Positions 24,682 to 33,580 of a stretch of 64,000 bases of DNA are shown in pieces. This DNA comes from Aquimonas sp002352135 (GTDB lineage Bacteria > Pseudomonadota > Gammaproteobacteria > Xanthomonadales > Xanthomonadaceae): positions 8,949-72,948 of the forward strand of contig DAORND010000007.1 in the NCBI GenBank assembly GCA_035440755.1, written 5' to 3'. Every line of letters starts with the position of its first letter. The stretch's first letter is position 1. The translations under genes and the position numbers were made by a program. The notes beneath the pieces were generated by a model that was not told where the DNA came from, did not search any database, and was given only the letters and a program-made list of their open reading frames with translations.

Positions 24682-25692
24682 GTGGATATGACAAAGCGTC
24701 CAACCTCGCGTTGGAAATGGCGCGCTGCGGCGAGTGTCCTTGCGCTGCTGATCGTTGCTCTGGGAAGCACCATGTGGTGGTGGGATGACGAGCCAGAGTC
24801 TTTCGATGTGGTGGCGATGGCCAAGCGCAACAGCGAAATGCGTCAGCGCGAGTGGGTCATTGGTACCGCCAGCAGCGAGGCCTTGATCGCGGTATCACGG
24901 ACCCTGCTTGATAAGCGCGGTGGCTACCTCAGCAACGACTGGATGCCACCCGGCGTGTGGATGGATAACGTGCCCAACTGGGAGTTCGGCGTGCTGGTGC
25001 AAGTGCGCGATTTCACCAAGGCCTTGCGGAATGAGTTCAGCCGTTCACAGACACAGAGCACAGAGGACGCCGATCTGGCCGAGGCCGACCCTTTGTTCTC
25101 CTCGCCGAATGATCGATGGTTGTTGCCGTCTTCGGAAGGGCAATACGAGAAGGCGATCACGCACGTCGAAGGCTACCTTGAGCGTCTGACGGATGGCGAT
25201 CCTTACAACGCACAGTTTTTCGCCCGTGCCGACAATCTGGCCGATTGGTTGGCCGTGGTGGAAAAGCGTCTGGGTTCGCTGTCGCAGCGGCTTTCGGCCA
25301 GCGTCGGTCAATTGCGCATCGATACCGACTTGAGTGGCGATCCCAGCGCACGCCAGTCAACACCCGGTCCCGGCACGCGGGTGGTCAAAACGCCATGGAC
25401 GCAGCTCGACGATGTCTTCTACGAAGCGCGCGGCACGACATGGGCTCTGCTGCACTTCCTGCGAGCCATTGAGCATGACTTTGCCGAGGTGCTCGAAGAC
25501 AAGAACGCATTGGTCAGCCTGCAGCAGATCATTCGCGAACTGGAAGAAAGTCAGCACGATCTTGGCTCGCCAATGGTGCTGAACGGCTCACCCTTTGGAT
25601 TCTTCGCCAACCACTCCTTGGTCATGGCCAACTACGTCTCGCGCGCCAACGCGGCTGTCATTGATCTTCGCAAGCTGCTGGAGCGCGGCTGA
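24682..25692 (+). CDS. DUF2333 family inner-membrane protein
   Basis: A 336-residue protein with one N-terminal membrane segment (AAASVLALLIVALGSTMWWW) and a soluble periplasmic remainder, as in DUF2333 proteins of gammaproteobacteria. Family-like stretches are DRWLLPSSEGQYEKA, YNAQFFARADNLADWLAVVEKRLGSLSQRLSASVGQ and WTQLDDVFYEARGTTWALLHFLRA. AAGGAGAG at 24667-24674 supports GTG 24682 (or GTG 24679) as start; ATG 24688 is the next choice. The gene is followed after 4 bases by a diguanylate cyclase, suggesting an operon. Its role is unknown. Confidence 0.8.
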   Translation: MDMTKRPTSRWKWRAAASVLALLIVALGSTMWWWDDEPESFDVVAMAKRNSEMRQREWVIGTASSEALIAVSRTLLDKRGGYLSNDWMPPGVWMDNVPNWEFGVLVQVRDFTKALRNEFSRSQTQSTEDADLAEADPLFSSPNDRWLLPSSEGQYEKAITHVEGYLERLTDGDPYNAQFFARADNLADWLAVVEKRLGSLSQRLSASVGQLRIDTDLSGDPSARQSTPGPGTRVVKTPWTQLDDVFYEARGTTWALLHFLRAIEHDFAEVLEDKNALVSLQQIIRELEESQHDLGSPMVLNGSPFGFFANHSLVMANYVSRANAAVIDLRKLLERG

Positions 25693-25696
25693 GGGC

Positions 25697-27313
25697 ATGC
25701 AACCGTCTGCGTCAGCGCTGGGTTGGCTCTGCGTGCTACTGCTGTGGCTGTCGATGCCGATTGCCCATGCTGGCGCGGTCAATGAGCGACTGATGCAGTC
25801 ACCGCGCAGTGAAGCGGTGTCGTGTGATATCGATGGACCCACCCTCTGGCAGCGCTATGAAGTTTCGCCGCCGGAGGGTGGCTGGAGCGGCGAGCCTGTC
25901 GCGGTGCTGGTGCATGGCGCACCAACGGATCGCGTGCAATTGAGTCAGGGGGCGCGAGTCTACTGCGGTCAGTTTGGCGATGCCGCGCGCATGGATTCGC
26001 GGTTCCACACGGGTGTCGGCGGCGTTTTTGTGCCGGCCGCGGGAAGCGTGCAGCCAATCGTTGTGCATGTTTTGGGGCCGGACCTGACACTCTGGCCGAT
26101 CGTGATGACTTCCGGTCCGCCTGCGGCGGTGCAACGACAGGACAGCTACCGGTTCGGGATCCGCGTAGGCATTCTGGCGGTGATGTTCAGTGTGGTGATT
26201 TCCACTCTGTTGGCATTTGCCGTGGCACGCGAATCGGCACTGTTGATTTTTGCCGTGAACAGCACGGTGGTGTTTCTTTGGATTGCCTTGATGACCGGCG
26301 TGTCCGGCTTTCCCAGTGCGTGGTTGCCAGTCGGTGAGTGGCGTATCCGTTTGTTGGTCGGGTTGCCGATTCCCATGGTCGTCAGCACGCTGAGCTTGAT
26401 GCTGAGCGGCCGTGAGGTCCGACGCAAGTTGCTGTGGTTGCCCGGCCTGGGTCTGGCTATGGGGGTTTTCGCCTTTGCGTTGTTGGTGTTCAGTCTGAGT
26501 ATCGACTACGGCTTACTGGCTCAACTTGCACTGATCGTGGACCTACTTGCCGTGAGCTTGCTGGTGATCGCGGCTATGTTCAATTTGTGGTGGTTCCGCC
26601 GAGCCCATTCTTCCACCGCGATGGGCAACGTCGTTGCCGTGCTACCGCTGATCGTCGCAGGCTGGGTGGGCTGGACCTCGGTGTTCGATGCGGCGCCATG
26701 GAAGGTGGAGTGGTTGGCTGGCGCGGTAGCCTGGATTGGGGTCGCTGCCAGTGCTGTGCTGTTGCTGCGTCTGGGAAACATCCGTCGTCAACGTGACACC
26801 ATGCGTCGCCTGGCAGAAACCGACTCGCTGACCGGCCTGGCCAATCGACGTGCTGCAATGGGAGAGCTGGAACGCCGGGTTGCCGAAAGCGCACGAGATC
26901 GCAGTTCCCTTGGCGTGATCTTCATTGACATCGACCATTTCAAGGCGGTCAACGATGCCCATGGACACGCCATGGGCGATGCGGTGTTGATCGCGGTGGG
27001 CGAGCGACTGCGCGGACTGGTGCGGACCACCGACATGGTCGCAAGGCTTGGCGGCGAGGAGTTTCTGTTGATCCTGCCGGGCGCAGACGAGGCGACCTGC
27101 CTCCGTCTAGGCCAGCGCTGCGGCGAGGATGTCGCGGCGATCGAGTTGCCGAGCGAGCACGGTGTTGTGCGCGTCACGGTGAGTGTGGGCGTGGCCAGTC
27201 GTGACCGACACCCGGATGCCAACGCGACAGAAATGCTTGGTCTTGCCGACAAAGCCATGTACGCGGCGAAGATCGCCGGAAGAAACCGGGTGTTTTCCGC
27301 GACCCATCTTTAG
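25697..27313 (+). CDS. membrane diguanylate cyclase with 7TM sensor
   Basis: A 538-residue protein: signal peptide (to about ...IAHAG), a periplasmic beta-rich region to about 150, seven or eight membrane helices (155-360; 7TMR-DISM-like), then a GGDEF domain. The catalytic signature is RLGGEEF, with the magnesium-site IDIDHFKAVND upstream. An inhibitory I-site RTTD stands five residues before GGEEF, so product feedback is likely. It makes cyclic di-GMP from two GTP. ATG 25697 follows the DUF2333 stop by 4 bases, with a TGAGGG ribosome site. The sensed signal is unknown. Confidence 0.92.
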   Translation: MQPSASALGWLCVLLLWLSMPIAHAGAVNERLMQSPRSEAVSCDIDGPTLWQRYEVSPPEGGWSGEPVAVLVHGAPTDRVQLSQGARVYCGQFGDAARMDSRFHTGVGGVFVPAAGSVQPIVVHVLGPDLTLWPIVMTSGPPAAVQRQDSYRFGIRVGILAVMFSVVISTLLAFAVARESALLIFAVNSTVVFLWIALMTGVSGFPSAWLPVGEWRIRLLVGLPIPMVVSTLSLMLSGREVRRKLLWLPGLGLAMGVFAFALLVFSLSIDYGLLAQLALIVDLLAVSLLVIAAMFNLWWFRRAHSSTAMGNVVAVLPLIVAGWVGWTSVFDAAPWKVEWLAGAVAWIGVAASAVLLLRLGNIRRQRDTMRRLAETDSLTGLANRRAAMGELERRVAESARDRSSLGVIFIDIDHFKAVNDAHGHAMGDAVLIAVGERLRGLVRTTDMVARLGGEEFLLILPGADEATCLRLGQRCGEDVAAIELPSEHGVVRVTVSVGVASRDRHPDANATEMLGLADKAMYAAKIAGRNRVFSATHL

Positions 27314-27358
27314 ACGGGTCACGGCTGTTCTGGTGGCCAGCGGCCACTTGAGGGGCGA

Positions 27359-27907
27359 CTAGAACTTCGGCTTTTCCGCGCTGTTCTCAAAGCGACTGAT
27401 GGACTCGGCGATGATCGCCTTGGCTTCGTCGGCGCCACCCCAGCCGTCGAGCTTGACCCATTTACCCTTCTCCAGATCTTTGTAATGCTCGAAGAAATGG
27501 CCGATACGTTCCAGCCAGTGGCCGGAGACTTGCGTGATGTCGGTGATGTGGCCGTAGCCGGCGAACACTTTGTCAATCGGCACAGCCAGCAGCTTTTCGT
27601 CGCTGCCGGCCTCGTCGGTCATCTTCAGAACACCCACTGGACGACAACGGATCACGCAGCCTGCGACCAATGGCAACGGAAGAATGACCAACACATCGAC
27701 GGGGTCGCCATCGCCACACAAGGTGTGCGGCACGTAACCGTAGTTGCAGGGGTAACGCATCGGTGTCGACAGGATGCGGTCGACGAAAATCGCGCCGGTT
27801 TCCTTGTCGACCTCGTACTTGACCGGCTCGGAGTCCTTCGGGATTTCGATGACGACATTGATTTCGTTCGGCACGTCACGGCCGGTGGGGACCAGTTCAA
27901 GACCCAT
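27359..27907 (-). CDS. ppa: inorganic pyrophosphatase (family I)
   Basis: Hydrolyses pyrophosphate to phosphate in the cytosol, driving biosynthetic reactions. The 182-residue length fits bacterial family I enzymes. Active-site segments are PKDSEPVKYEVDKETG, YPCNYGYVPHTLCGDGDPVDVLV (the DGDPVD signature aspartates) and FFEHYKDLEKGKWVKLDGW. ATG 27907 is the family start; the open frame upstream lacks family sequence. It is convergent with the diguanylate cyclase gene. A palindrome 66-80 bases upstream may be an operator. Confidence 0.96.
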   Translation of the reverse strand: MGLELVPTGRDVPNEINVVIEIPKDSEPVKYEVDKETGAIFVDRILSTPMRYPCNYGYVPHTLCGDGDPVDVLVILPLPLVAGCVIRCRPVGVLKMTDEAGSDEKLLAVPIDKVFAGYGHITDITQVSGHWLERIGHFFEHYKDLEKGKWVKLDGWGGADEAKAIIAESISRFENSAEKPKF

Positions 27908-27972
27908 GGGGCGCTCCAGTGATGAGGGGTGCCGCACGACGCGGCGGGGCCACGAAGGATAAGGCTTCGTGT

Positions 27973-27987
27973 GATGCATTGCATCAA
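27973..27987. promoter_or_regulatory. palindrome upstream of ppa
   Basis: TGATGCA-T-TGCATCA is a 7+1+7 perfect inverted repeat, 66 bases upstream of the ppa start. Its regulator is unknown. Confidence 0.35.
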
Positions 27988-28155
27988 AGTCGACACTCGC
28001 GGGCCGCGATGGGATAAGTCAGCTCGGATGATCGTCCCCAGGATGTGCACGTTCGCTGACGATTGCCCGATGCGCACTGTAGAAGGCGGTGGCAACTGAC
28101 TGTGCAAATGGGTCCGCTGATCAGTGGTGATACAAATAGTGGAGCGAGAGGTCGA

Positions 28156-28172
28156 GCTGACCTGGGGTCAGC
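28156..28172. repeat. inverted repeat in the ppa-natB intergenic region
   Basis: GCTGACC-TGG-GGTCAGC is a 7-bp perfect inverted repeat in the 341-base gap 27908-28248. It may be the end of the natAB transcript or a regulator site for ppa. Apart from this and the palindrome at 27973-27987, nothing recognisable is in that gap. Confidence 0.35.
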
Positions 28173-28248
28173 CCGCCTCCGAAGCTAGGGGCCAAGCGGC
28201 GTGGACGCGAGTGACGACCCGCTCACACGCTCCGGCATCACCGCGCTC

Positions 28249-29424
28249 CTACGCCGAGATCGCCAATTGTTCGCGGTGATACAGGCGCGCCGCCAGCCAC
28301 CAGATGATCGCGACGACCACGACGCCCACACTCAGACAGACCGCCCACTCGTTACCACTGATGGGCTCGTGACGAATCAGCTTCATGATCATCTGGTTTT
28401 GCGACAGCAGGGGCACGGCCATCATCCAGAGCTGATTCTTCACCGGCGACACCATCAGGATCATGCTCGGGATCATCGGCAGCAGCATGAGCAAGGTCAT
28501 GTAGCTCTGTGCCTCCTTCATGCTCTTGGCATTGGCGGACAACAAGGTGACCAGACAGGAGCCGAACACCGAGATCGGTACGATGACGGCAAACATCTGC
28601 AGCACCGTCACTGCCCCCAACTCGACTTTGAAGCCCAGCAGGGACGCGGGCACCAAGGCAAAGGCGAACTTGAAGGCCAACAGGCTTAGCATCGTGGTCA
28701 GCAAGGCAAACACCGACGCAGCGGCCAGCTTGCCGCTCATGATCGCGCCGCGTGCCGCAGGGGTTGCCAGCAGGGGCTCCAGCGACTGCCGTTCACGTTC
28801 ACCGGCGGTGGCATCCATGGCCAGCTGTGCGCCACCCAGAAAGCCGCCGAGGATCAGGAAGTAGGGCAGGAAGGCCAGAATCATGCCGCTGCGACTCTCC
28901 GGTGTGGACAGGTCGCGATGGGTAATCTGCAATGGCGTGCCGACGGCGGGATGCACGCCGCGCGCCAGCAGGCGCAGTGCGCCAACCTGGCTACTGTAGG
29001 CCTCCAGCAATCCTTCGATGCGCCGCACCGGCGTGCGTGCATCCTGGCGCGTCGAGTCGTGCAGGATTTCGACGGTCGCGGGTTTGCTGCCACGCCAATC
29101 TTCGCCGAAGTCCTCGCTGATGCGCAGGATGACGTCTTCATCCTGATTGAGGATGGCCGCATCCGGGTCCGACGGTGCGGCTTCGACCACGATGTTGTGC
29201 ATGCCCAGCCAGTCAATCAGATTGGGCGCGTGTTCGACGCCAATCACCGGCAGCTCCAGCGGCTTCTCGGCGCGCTCGGTTTCCTTCTTGGCAATCAAGG
29301 TGATGATTCCGATCATCAGCGCTGGGCCAAGCAGTGGACCCATCAACAGGGAAATCATCATCGTGCGGCGATCACGGAACAGATCGAGCAGTTCTTTCTT
29401 CAATACAACCCAGACCGCACTCAT
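28249..29424 (-). CDS. natB: ABC-2 type exporter permease (NatB-like)
   Basis: A 391-residue membrane protein with the NatB/ABC-2 layout: one helix near residues 22-45 after MSAVWVVLKKELLDLFRDRRTMM, a large extracytoplasmic domain (about 50-180), then five or six helices from FLPYFLILGGFLGGAQLAMD onward, with the characteristic ATAGERERQSLEPLLATP loop. Its start overlaps the natA stop by an ATGA. In Bacillus NatAB exports sodium; in proteobacteria the substrate is not established. Confidence 0.88.
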   Translation of the reverse strand: MSAVWVVLKKELLDLFRDRRTMMISLLMGPLLGPALMIGIITLIAKKETERAEKPLELPVIGVEHAPNLIDWLGMHNIVVEAAPSDPDAAILNQDEDVILRISEDFGEDWRGSKPATVEILHDSTRQDARTPVRRIEGLLEAYSSQVGALRLLARGVHPAVGTPLQITHRDLSTPESRSGMILAFLPYFLILGGFLGGAQLAMDATAGERERQSLEPLLATPAARGAIMSGKLAAASVFALLTTMLSLLAFKFAFALVPASLLGFKVELGAVTVLQMFAVIVPISVFGSCLVTLLSANAKSMKEAQSYMTLLMLLPMIPSMILMVSPVKNQLWMMAVPLLSQNQMIMKLIRHEPISGNEWAVCLSVGVVVVAIIWWLAARLYHREQLAISA

Positions 29425-30167
29425 GCGAACAGTCCTTCTTCCGATCCGATGGCTTTGACAAAGGCGTCTTCCAGATTGGCCTCGCCAGTTTGTGCGCGCA
29501 GTTCTTCGGGCGTGCCCTGGGCCACGACGCGTCCTTTGGCAATGATCACGATGCGATCACACAGGGCGGCCACCTCCTGCATGATGTGACTGGAGAACAC
29601 CACGCAGCGGCCTTCGGCGCGCAGTTGTTGCAGGAAACCACGCAGCGCACGTGTGGTCATCACATCCAGCCCGTTGGTGGGCTCATCGAGAATCACATTC
29701 TTCGGGTCGTGAACCAGTGCGCGCGCGATGGCTGTCTTGGTGCGCTGGCCCTGTGAAAATCCCTCGGCTTGACGATCCGCCACATCGGTCATGCCAAGCG
29801 CATGAATCAAGGCATCCGAGCGGCGTTGGATGGTGGCTTCATCGAGGCCGTGCAGACGACCGAAGTAGGCGATGTTCTCGCGTGGTGTCAGGCGTTTGTA
29901 GACACCGCGCGCATCGGGTAGCACGCCGAGACGTCGACGAACCGCTTCCGCGTCTTTGGCGATATCGATGCCATCCACCCGCACGCTGCCGCTGTCAGGC
30001 GACATCAAGGTATAGAGCATGCGCAAGGTGGTGGTCTTGCCAGCGCCGTTGGGACCGAGCAGGCCAGTGATCTGACCGTCCTCGGCGGAAAAACTCACCC
30101 CATCCACCGCCTTGACCAGGCCGGTCTTGGTCTTGAACTGCTTATGCAGTGCATCGCAGACAATCAT
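29421..30167 (-). CDS. natA: ABC transporter ATP-binding protein (NatA-like)
   Basis: A 248-residue ATPase with Walker A GPNGAGKTT, Q-loop region RMLYTLMSPDSG, signature FSQGQRTK (a variant of LSGGQ), Walker B NVILDEPTNGLD and switch His in SSHIMQE. It pairs with the permease encoded by the overlapping gene downstream. The ATG at 30167 follows the stop of the peptidase gene by one base, making a three-gene operon peptidase-natA-natB. Confidence 0.92.
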   Translation of the reverse strand: MIVCDALHKQFKTKTGLVKAVDGVSFSAEDGQITGLLGPNGAGKTTTLRMLYTLMSPDSGSVRVDGIDIAKDAEAVRRRLGVLPDARGVYKRLTPRENIAYFGRLHGLDEATIQRRSDALIHALGMTDVADRQAEGFSQGQRTKTAIARALVHDPKNVILDEPTNGLDVMTTRALRGFLQQLRAEGRCVVFSSHIMQEVAALCDRIVIIAKGRVVAQGTPEELRAQTGEANLEDAFVKAIGSEEGLFA

Positions 30168-30168
30168 C

Positions 30169-31707
30169 TCAGGGCTCCCATCCGTAGTAGCCGGCGAACG
30201 GCTGCGTGGCTTTCAGTGTGTCAAGGCAACTTGCATCCAGCGCTTGCGCATCAGCCGATTTGAAGAACTCTCCCAGCAAGCGCGGCATGCAACCGATACT
30301 GGCGACGCTGTGCCCTTGGCCACGCAGGATCAGGTGGCGACCCCGACTGAGCGTTTTGACCACCTCGTCACCGTAGCGCGGCGGCGTCACCGGATCGAAC
30401 TCGCCGGACAGAATCAGCGTGGCCGTATCACTGCTCACCGGCGTGTGGAAGTCGGCAGGCATGCGGCCACGCGGCCACACCCCGCACTGTTCCTTCTGCA
30501 GGGTGATCATCTCCATTCCCAGCAGGCGATCGGCGTCGGCGGGATCGGCCTGAAGGAGCGGTTCGTCTTCGGCGCACAGCACCGACAGCTGCATGCCGTG
30601 CATGATCGATTCGGTGAGGCTTTCACCCAGCATCTTGGCCTGTGCCATCAAGGGTTCTGCATGCCCATTGGTGGCTTCGCTCAACACCAGCGGCAAACTG
30701 CCGCCGATGCTCGGCATGTAGGCATACATGCGAGCCAGCAGGGCGACGTGTCCGGCGGTCAGGCTTTCCTCGCGAAGCTCCGCGGTCAGCGGATCGCGAT
30801 AGCTCACCGTGCGCGGTGCCGCCTTGAGTTCGGCGACCAGCGTATTCAAACGTTCGCGCGGGTTGCCAAAACGCTCCTGGCAGAGGCTTTCCTGACCGCA
30901 CAGGGCGAACTGCTGATCCAGCGACGCCTCCAGGTTGCGCGCGTGCTCGGCACCCAGGATCAAGGTGTTCGGCACCACGCTGTCGAGCACGACACTGCGC
31001 GTCGACTGCGGATAGTGCTGCAAGTATTGCTGGGCGACGCGGGTGCCGTAGGACACACCCAGCAGATTGATCTGCGAAACCCCCAGTGCCTCGCGAACCG
31101 CATCGAGATCGGCGGTCGCGTCCGTGGTGGTGTAGAAGCGCAGGTCCGCGCGTTCGGCAAGCTCGCCCGCGCAGCGCTCGGCAAACTCGCGCCACGCGGC
31201 CGGGTTGGTCGCTGCATCCTCCTCAGCGATGGCGCTTTCGCCATCGGCGTCTTTGCAGACCAGCGGGTTGGAGCCGCCGGTGCCGCGTTGATCCACCAGG
31301 ACCACCTGATGATGCTTCAACACTTCACGGAAGGCTGTATGCACTTGCGGGTAGGACTCCAGCGCCGATTGGCCCGGACCACCGGCGATGAAGAACACCG
31401 GATCGGGCGCGGCCTGGGTGTTGTCACTGGCGATCCAGGCGATGGCCAACGAGATCTTGCGTCCGTCCGGGGCTTCGCGATTCTCCGGGACATCGAGATG
31501 ACTGCAGTACGCATCGACATTGAGCGTCGACAGTTGCGCGCTGAGGGTGCAGGGCGAGAACTGCAGCGAACCGTATTGGCGCAACGCCGTGGCCGCGGCG
31601 GTTTGGCCAGACTCCGGGGTGGGGGCGACATCGGGTGCAGCGCTGGCCACGCGCGATGCGGCCAGCAAAGTGGGTGCCAGAAAGAGGGAGCAGCGTGATC
31701 GCTTCAT
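30169..31707 (-). CDS. exported alpha/beta-hydrolase, TAP/prolyl-aminopeptidase type (S33)
   Basis: A 512-residue exported hydrolase; signal peptide to about residue 23, CAGGAAA ribosome site before ATG 31707. The alpha/beta-hydrolase core includes the oxyanion region FFIAGGPGQSA, VDQRGTGGS, the nucleophile elbow GVSYGTR, the catalytic Asp region LILSGEFDPVTPP and the His in RGQGHSV. The long lid and the TAP C-terminal domain with paired cysteines match tripeptidyl aminopeptidases that cleave N-terminal peptides from extracellular proteins. Co-transcription with the NatAB exporter is evident from the one-base gap; a shared role is not known. Confidence 0.9.
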   Translation of the reverse strand: MKRSRCSLFLAPTLLAASRVASAAPDVAPTPESGQTAAATALRQYGSLQFSPCTLSAQLSTLNVDAYCSHLDVPENREAPDGRKISLAIAWIASDNTQAAPDPVFFIAGGPGQSALESYPQVHTAFREVLKHHQVVLVDQRGTGGSNPLVCKDADGESAIAEEDAATNPAAWREFAERCAGELAERADLRFYTTTDATADLDAVREALGVSQINLLGVSYGTRVAQQYLQHYPQSTRSVVLDSVVPNTLILGAEHARNLEASLDQQFALCGQESLCQERFGNPRERLNTLVAELKAAPRTVSYRDPLTAELREESLTAGHVALLARMYAYMPSIGGSLPLVLSEATNGHAEPLMAQAKMLGESLTESIMHGMQLSVLCAEDEPLLQADPADADRLLGMEMITLQKEQCGVWPRGRMPADFHTPVSSDTATLILSGEFDPVTPPRYGDEVVKTLSRGRHLILRGQGHSVASIGCMPRLLGEFFKSADAQALDASCLDTLKATQPFAGYYGWEP

Positions 31708-31764
31708 GCGGATTTCCTGTGGGCCGGTGCGAGCCTGACGACGGGCGGGTAGGTGTGTGACCGC

Positions 31765-32559
31765 TTATCCCGAGGCAGGGGCGGATGTGGGTGCGATCAC
31801 GGTCTGATACTTCTCTCGACGGATGAAGCGTGGGTGCAGGCCCGCTGCTTTTGCATGGGCAAAACCTGCATCCACCATCTCAGGATGCCCGCAGAGATAG
31901 ACGATGTCGCCATCGCTGACCGGATCAAACTCGTCGAACAACTGCATTACGCGTCCTTGGCGATCTCGTTCATCGGGCTCGGCTGGCATGGCGCGCGAAT
32001 GGAACAGCCGCAATTGCAGGTTCGTATGGCTCGAGGCGGCATCGCGAAACTCGCTAGCAAACAACTGCTCGACGGGAGATCGCGCACCGAGCCCAAGAAT
32101 GACCTGCACGCCGCGATCAGCCAGAGCTAGCAACCCGGGCAGCATCGCCCGATACGGGGCGACGCCCGTTCCCGTCCCAAGCAAAAACAAGCGACGAGGA
32201 CTATCTTCGGGCAGCAGACAGAAGCGTCCGTTCGGACCGCTGACCTGAATGCGTTCGCCTTCCTTCAGTTGCGACAGATGACGGCCGCCGAGCCCGCCCT
32301 CCAGCAGAGTGACCACCCATTCGATCTGCGCATGGTCCATGCGGCCGGGCAGCGTGGCGTTGGCAATCGAATAGCTGCGCCACTGCGGACCTGCCGGACT
32401 GGGGATCTGGGCGCGAAAGAACTGCCCCGGTATGAACGTCTGCGGCAGTCCGTCACTGCGCGCCAGCGTCAAATGCAGGACGCGCGGCGACAGCAACCGG
32501 GCCTGCTGCAAGGTGAGAGAGATCAGATCGGGAGGGACGAGCACGACAAAGTCCGTCAT
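31765..32559 (-). CDS. ferredoxin-NADP reductase family flavoprotein
   Basis: A 264-residue FAD/NAD(P) reductase. FAD-binding residues are in WRSYSIAN (the RxYS motif) and GGRHLSQL; the NAD(P) domain has LFLLGTGTGVAPYRAML, VILGLGARSPVEQLF and IVYLCGHPEMVD. No 2Fe-2S ferredoxin domain is attached, so it resembles Fpr-type single-domain reductases that exchange electrons with ferredoxin or flavodoxin. The C-terminus (FIRREKYQTV) does not show the usual terminal aromatic. It is divergent from the yadG/yadH operon. The partner is unknown. Confidence 0.88.
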   Translation of the reverse strand: MTDFVVLVPPDLISLTLQQARLLSPRVLHLTLARSDGLPQTFIPGQFFRAQIPSPAGPQWRSYSIANATLPGRMDHAQIEWVVTLLEGGLGGRHLSQLKEGERIQVSGPNGRFCLLPEDSPRRLFLLGTGTGVAPYRAMLPGLLALADRGVQVILGLGARSPVEQLFASEFRDAASSHTNLQLRLFHSRAMPAEPDERDRQGRVMQLFDEFDPVSDGDIVYLCGHPEMVDAGFAHAKAAGLHPRFIRREKYQTVIAPTSAPASG

Positions 32560-32650
32560 CGGGTCAGCGAAGCGCTAGTATTAGACATCCCCTGTCATTT
32601 CTCCGCGAACGGTCGAAAGTCACCGTCCGCGAATCCAGCGAGCGGCCCGC

Positions 32651-33580
32651 ATGACTGAATCCTGTGCGCTGGAGGTTTCCGACCTCCGCAAGACGTATGC
32701 AAATGGTACCGAGGCACTAAAGGGCATCTCGCTGCGTGTCAGCGAGGGCGATTTCTTCGCTTTGCTCGGACCGAACGGTGCTGGCAAGTCCACGCTGATA
32801 GGCATCATCAGCTCGCTGGTGAACGCGAGTTCTGGCGAGGCCAAGGTGTTTGGCGTGGATCTGCTGCGAAACCGCCAGGCGGCGATGCGCCTGATCGGCC
32901 TGGTGCCGCAGGAAATCAACTTCAACATGTTCGAAAAACCCTTCGACATCCTGGTCAACTTCGCGGGCTTCTATGGCGTGCCGCGTGCCGAAGCAATGCA
33001 GCGCGCCGAACAGCAGTTGAAAGTGGCGCAGTTGTGGGACAAGGCGTTCGTGATGTCGCGTACCTTGTCGGGTGGTATGAAGCGCCGCCTGATGATTGCC
33101 CGCGCCATGATGACCCAGCCCCGCCTGCTGATCCTCGACGAGCCGACAGCGGGCGTCGATATCGAAATTCGCCGTGGCATGTGGAAGATTCTCAAGGACG
33201 TCAATGCCAGTGGGACCACCGTCATCCTCACCACGCACTATCTGGAGGAAGCGGAGAATCTATGTCGGCACATCGCCATCATCGACAAGGGTCGCATCGT
33301 CGAGCACAGCAGCATGAAGTCGCTGCTGGCCAAGCTGGACGTGGAAGGCTTCGTGCTCGATCTGGCCGATGCCAGCGAGGGCGAATTGCCTCAGATCGAC
33401 GGCGTCAGCGTGCAGCGCAGTGATAGTCACACGTTGGAGATCGAAATGCCGCGCGATGCGGATCTCAATCGGGTGTTCGAGGCGCTCTCCAAAGCGGGCA
33501 TCGTGGTGCGCTCGATGCGCAACAAGAGCAATCGTCTGGAAGAACTCTTCGTGCGTCTGACTGGCAAGGAGGCCGCGTGA
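32651..33580 (+). CDS. yadG: ABC exporter ATP-binding protein (YadG-like)
   Basis: A 309-residue ATPase with Walker A GPNGAGKST, signature TLSGGMKRR, Walker B LLILDEPTAGVDIEIRR and switch HYLEEAE. Its C-terminal extension (about 220-309) is typical of the YadG/CcmA-like exporter subgroup. The stop overlaps the start of the permease gene. Family function is membrane export of an unknown compound. Confidence 0.92.
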   Translation: MTESCALEVSDLRKTYANGTEALKGISLRVSEGDFFALLGPNGAGKSTLIGIISSLVNASSGEAKVFGVDLLRNRQAAMRLIGLVPQEINFNMFEKPFDILVNFAGFYGVPRAEAMQRAEQQLKVAQLWDKAFVMSRTLSGGMKRRLMIARAMMTQPRLLILDEPTAGVDIEIRRGMWKILKDVNASGTTVILTTHYLEEAENLCRHIAIIDKGRIVEHSSMKSLLAKLDVEGFVLDLADASEGELPQIDGVSVQRSDSHTLEIEMPRDADLNRVFEALSKAGIVVRSMRNKSNRLEELFVRLTGKEAA

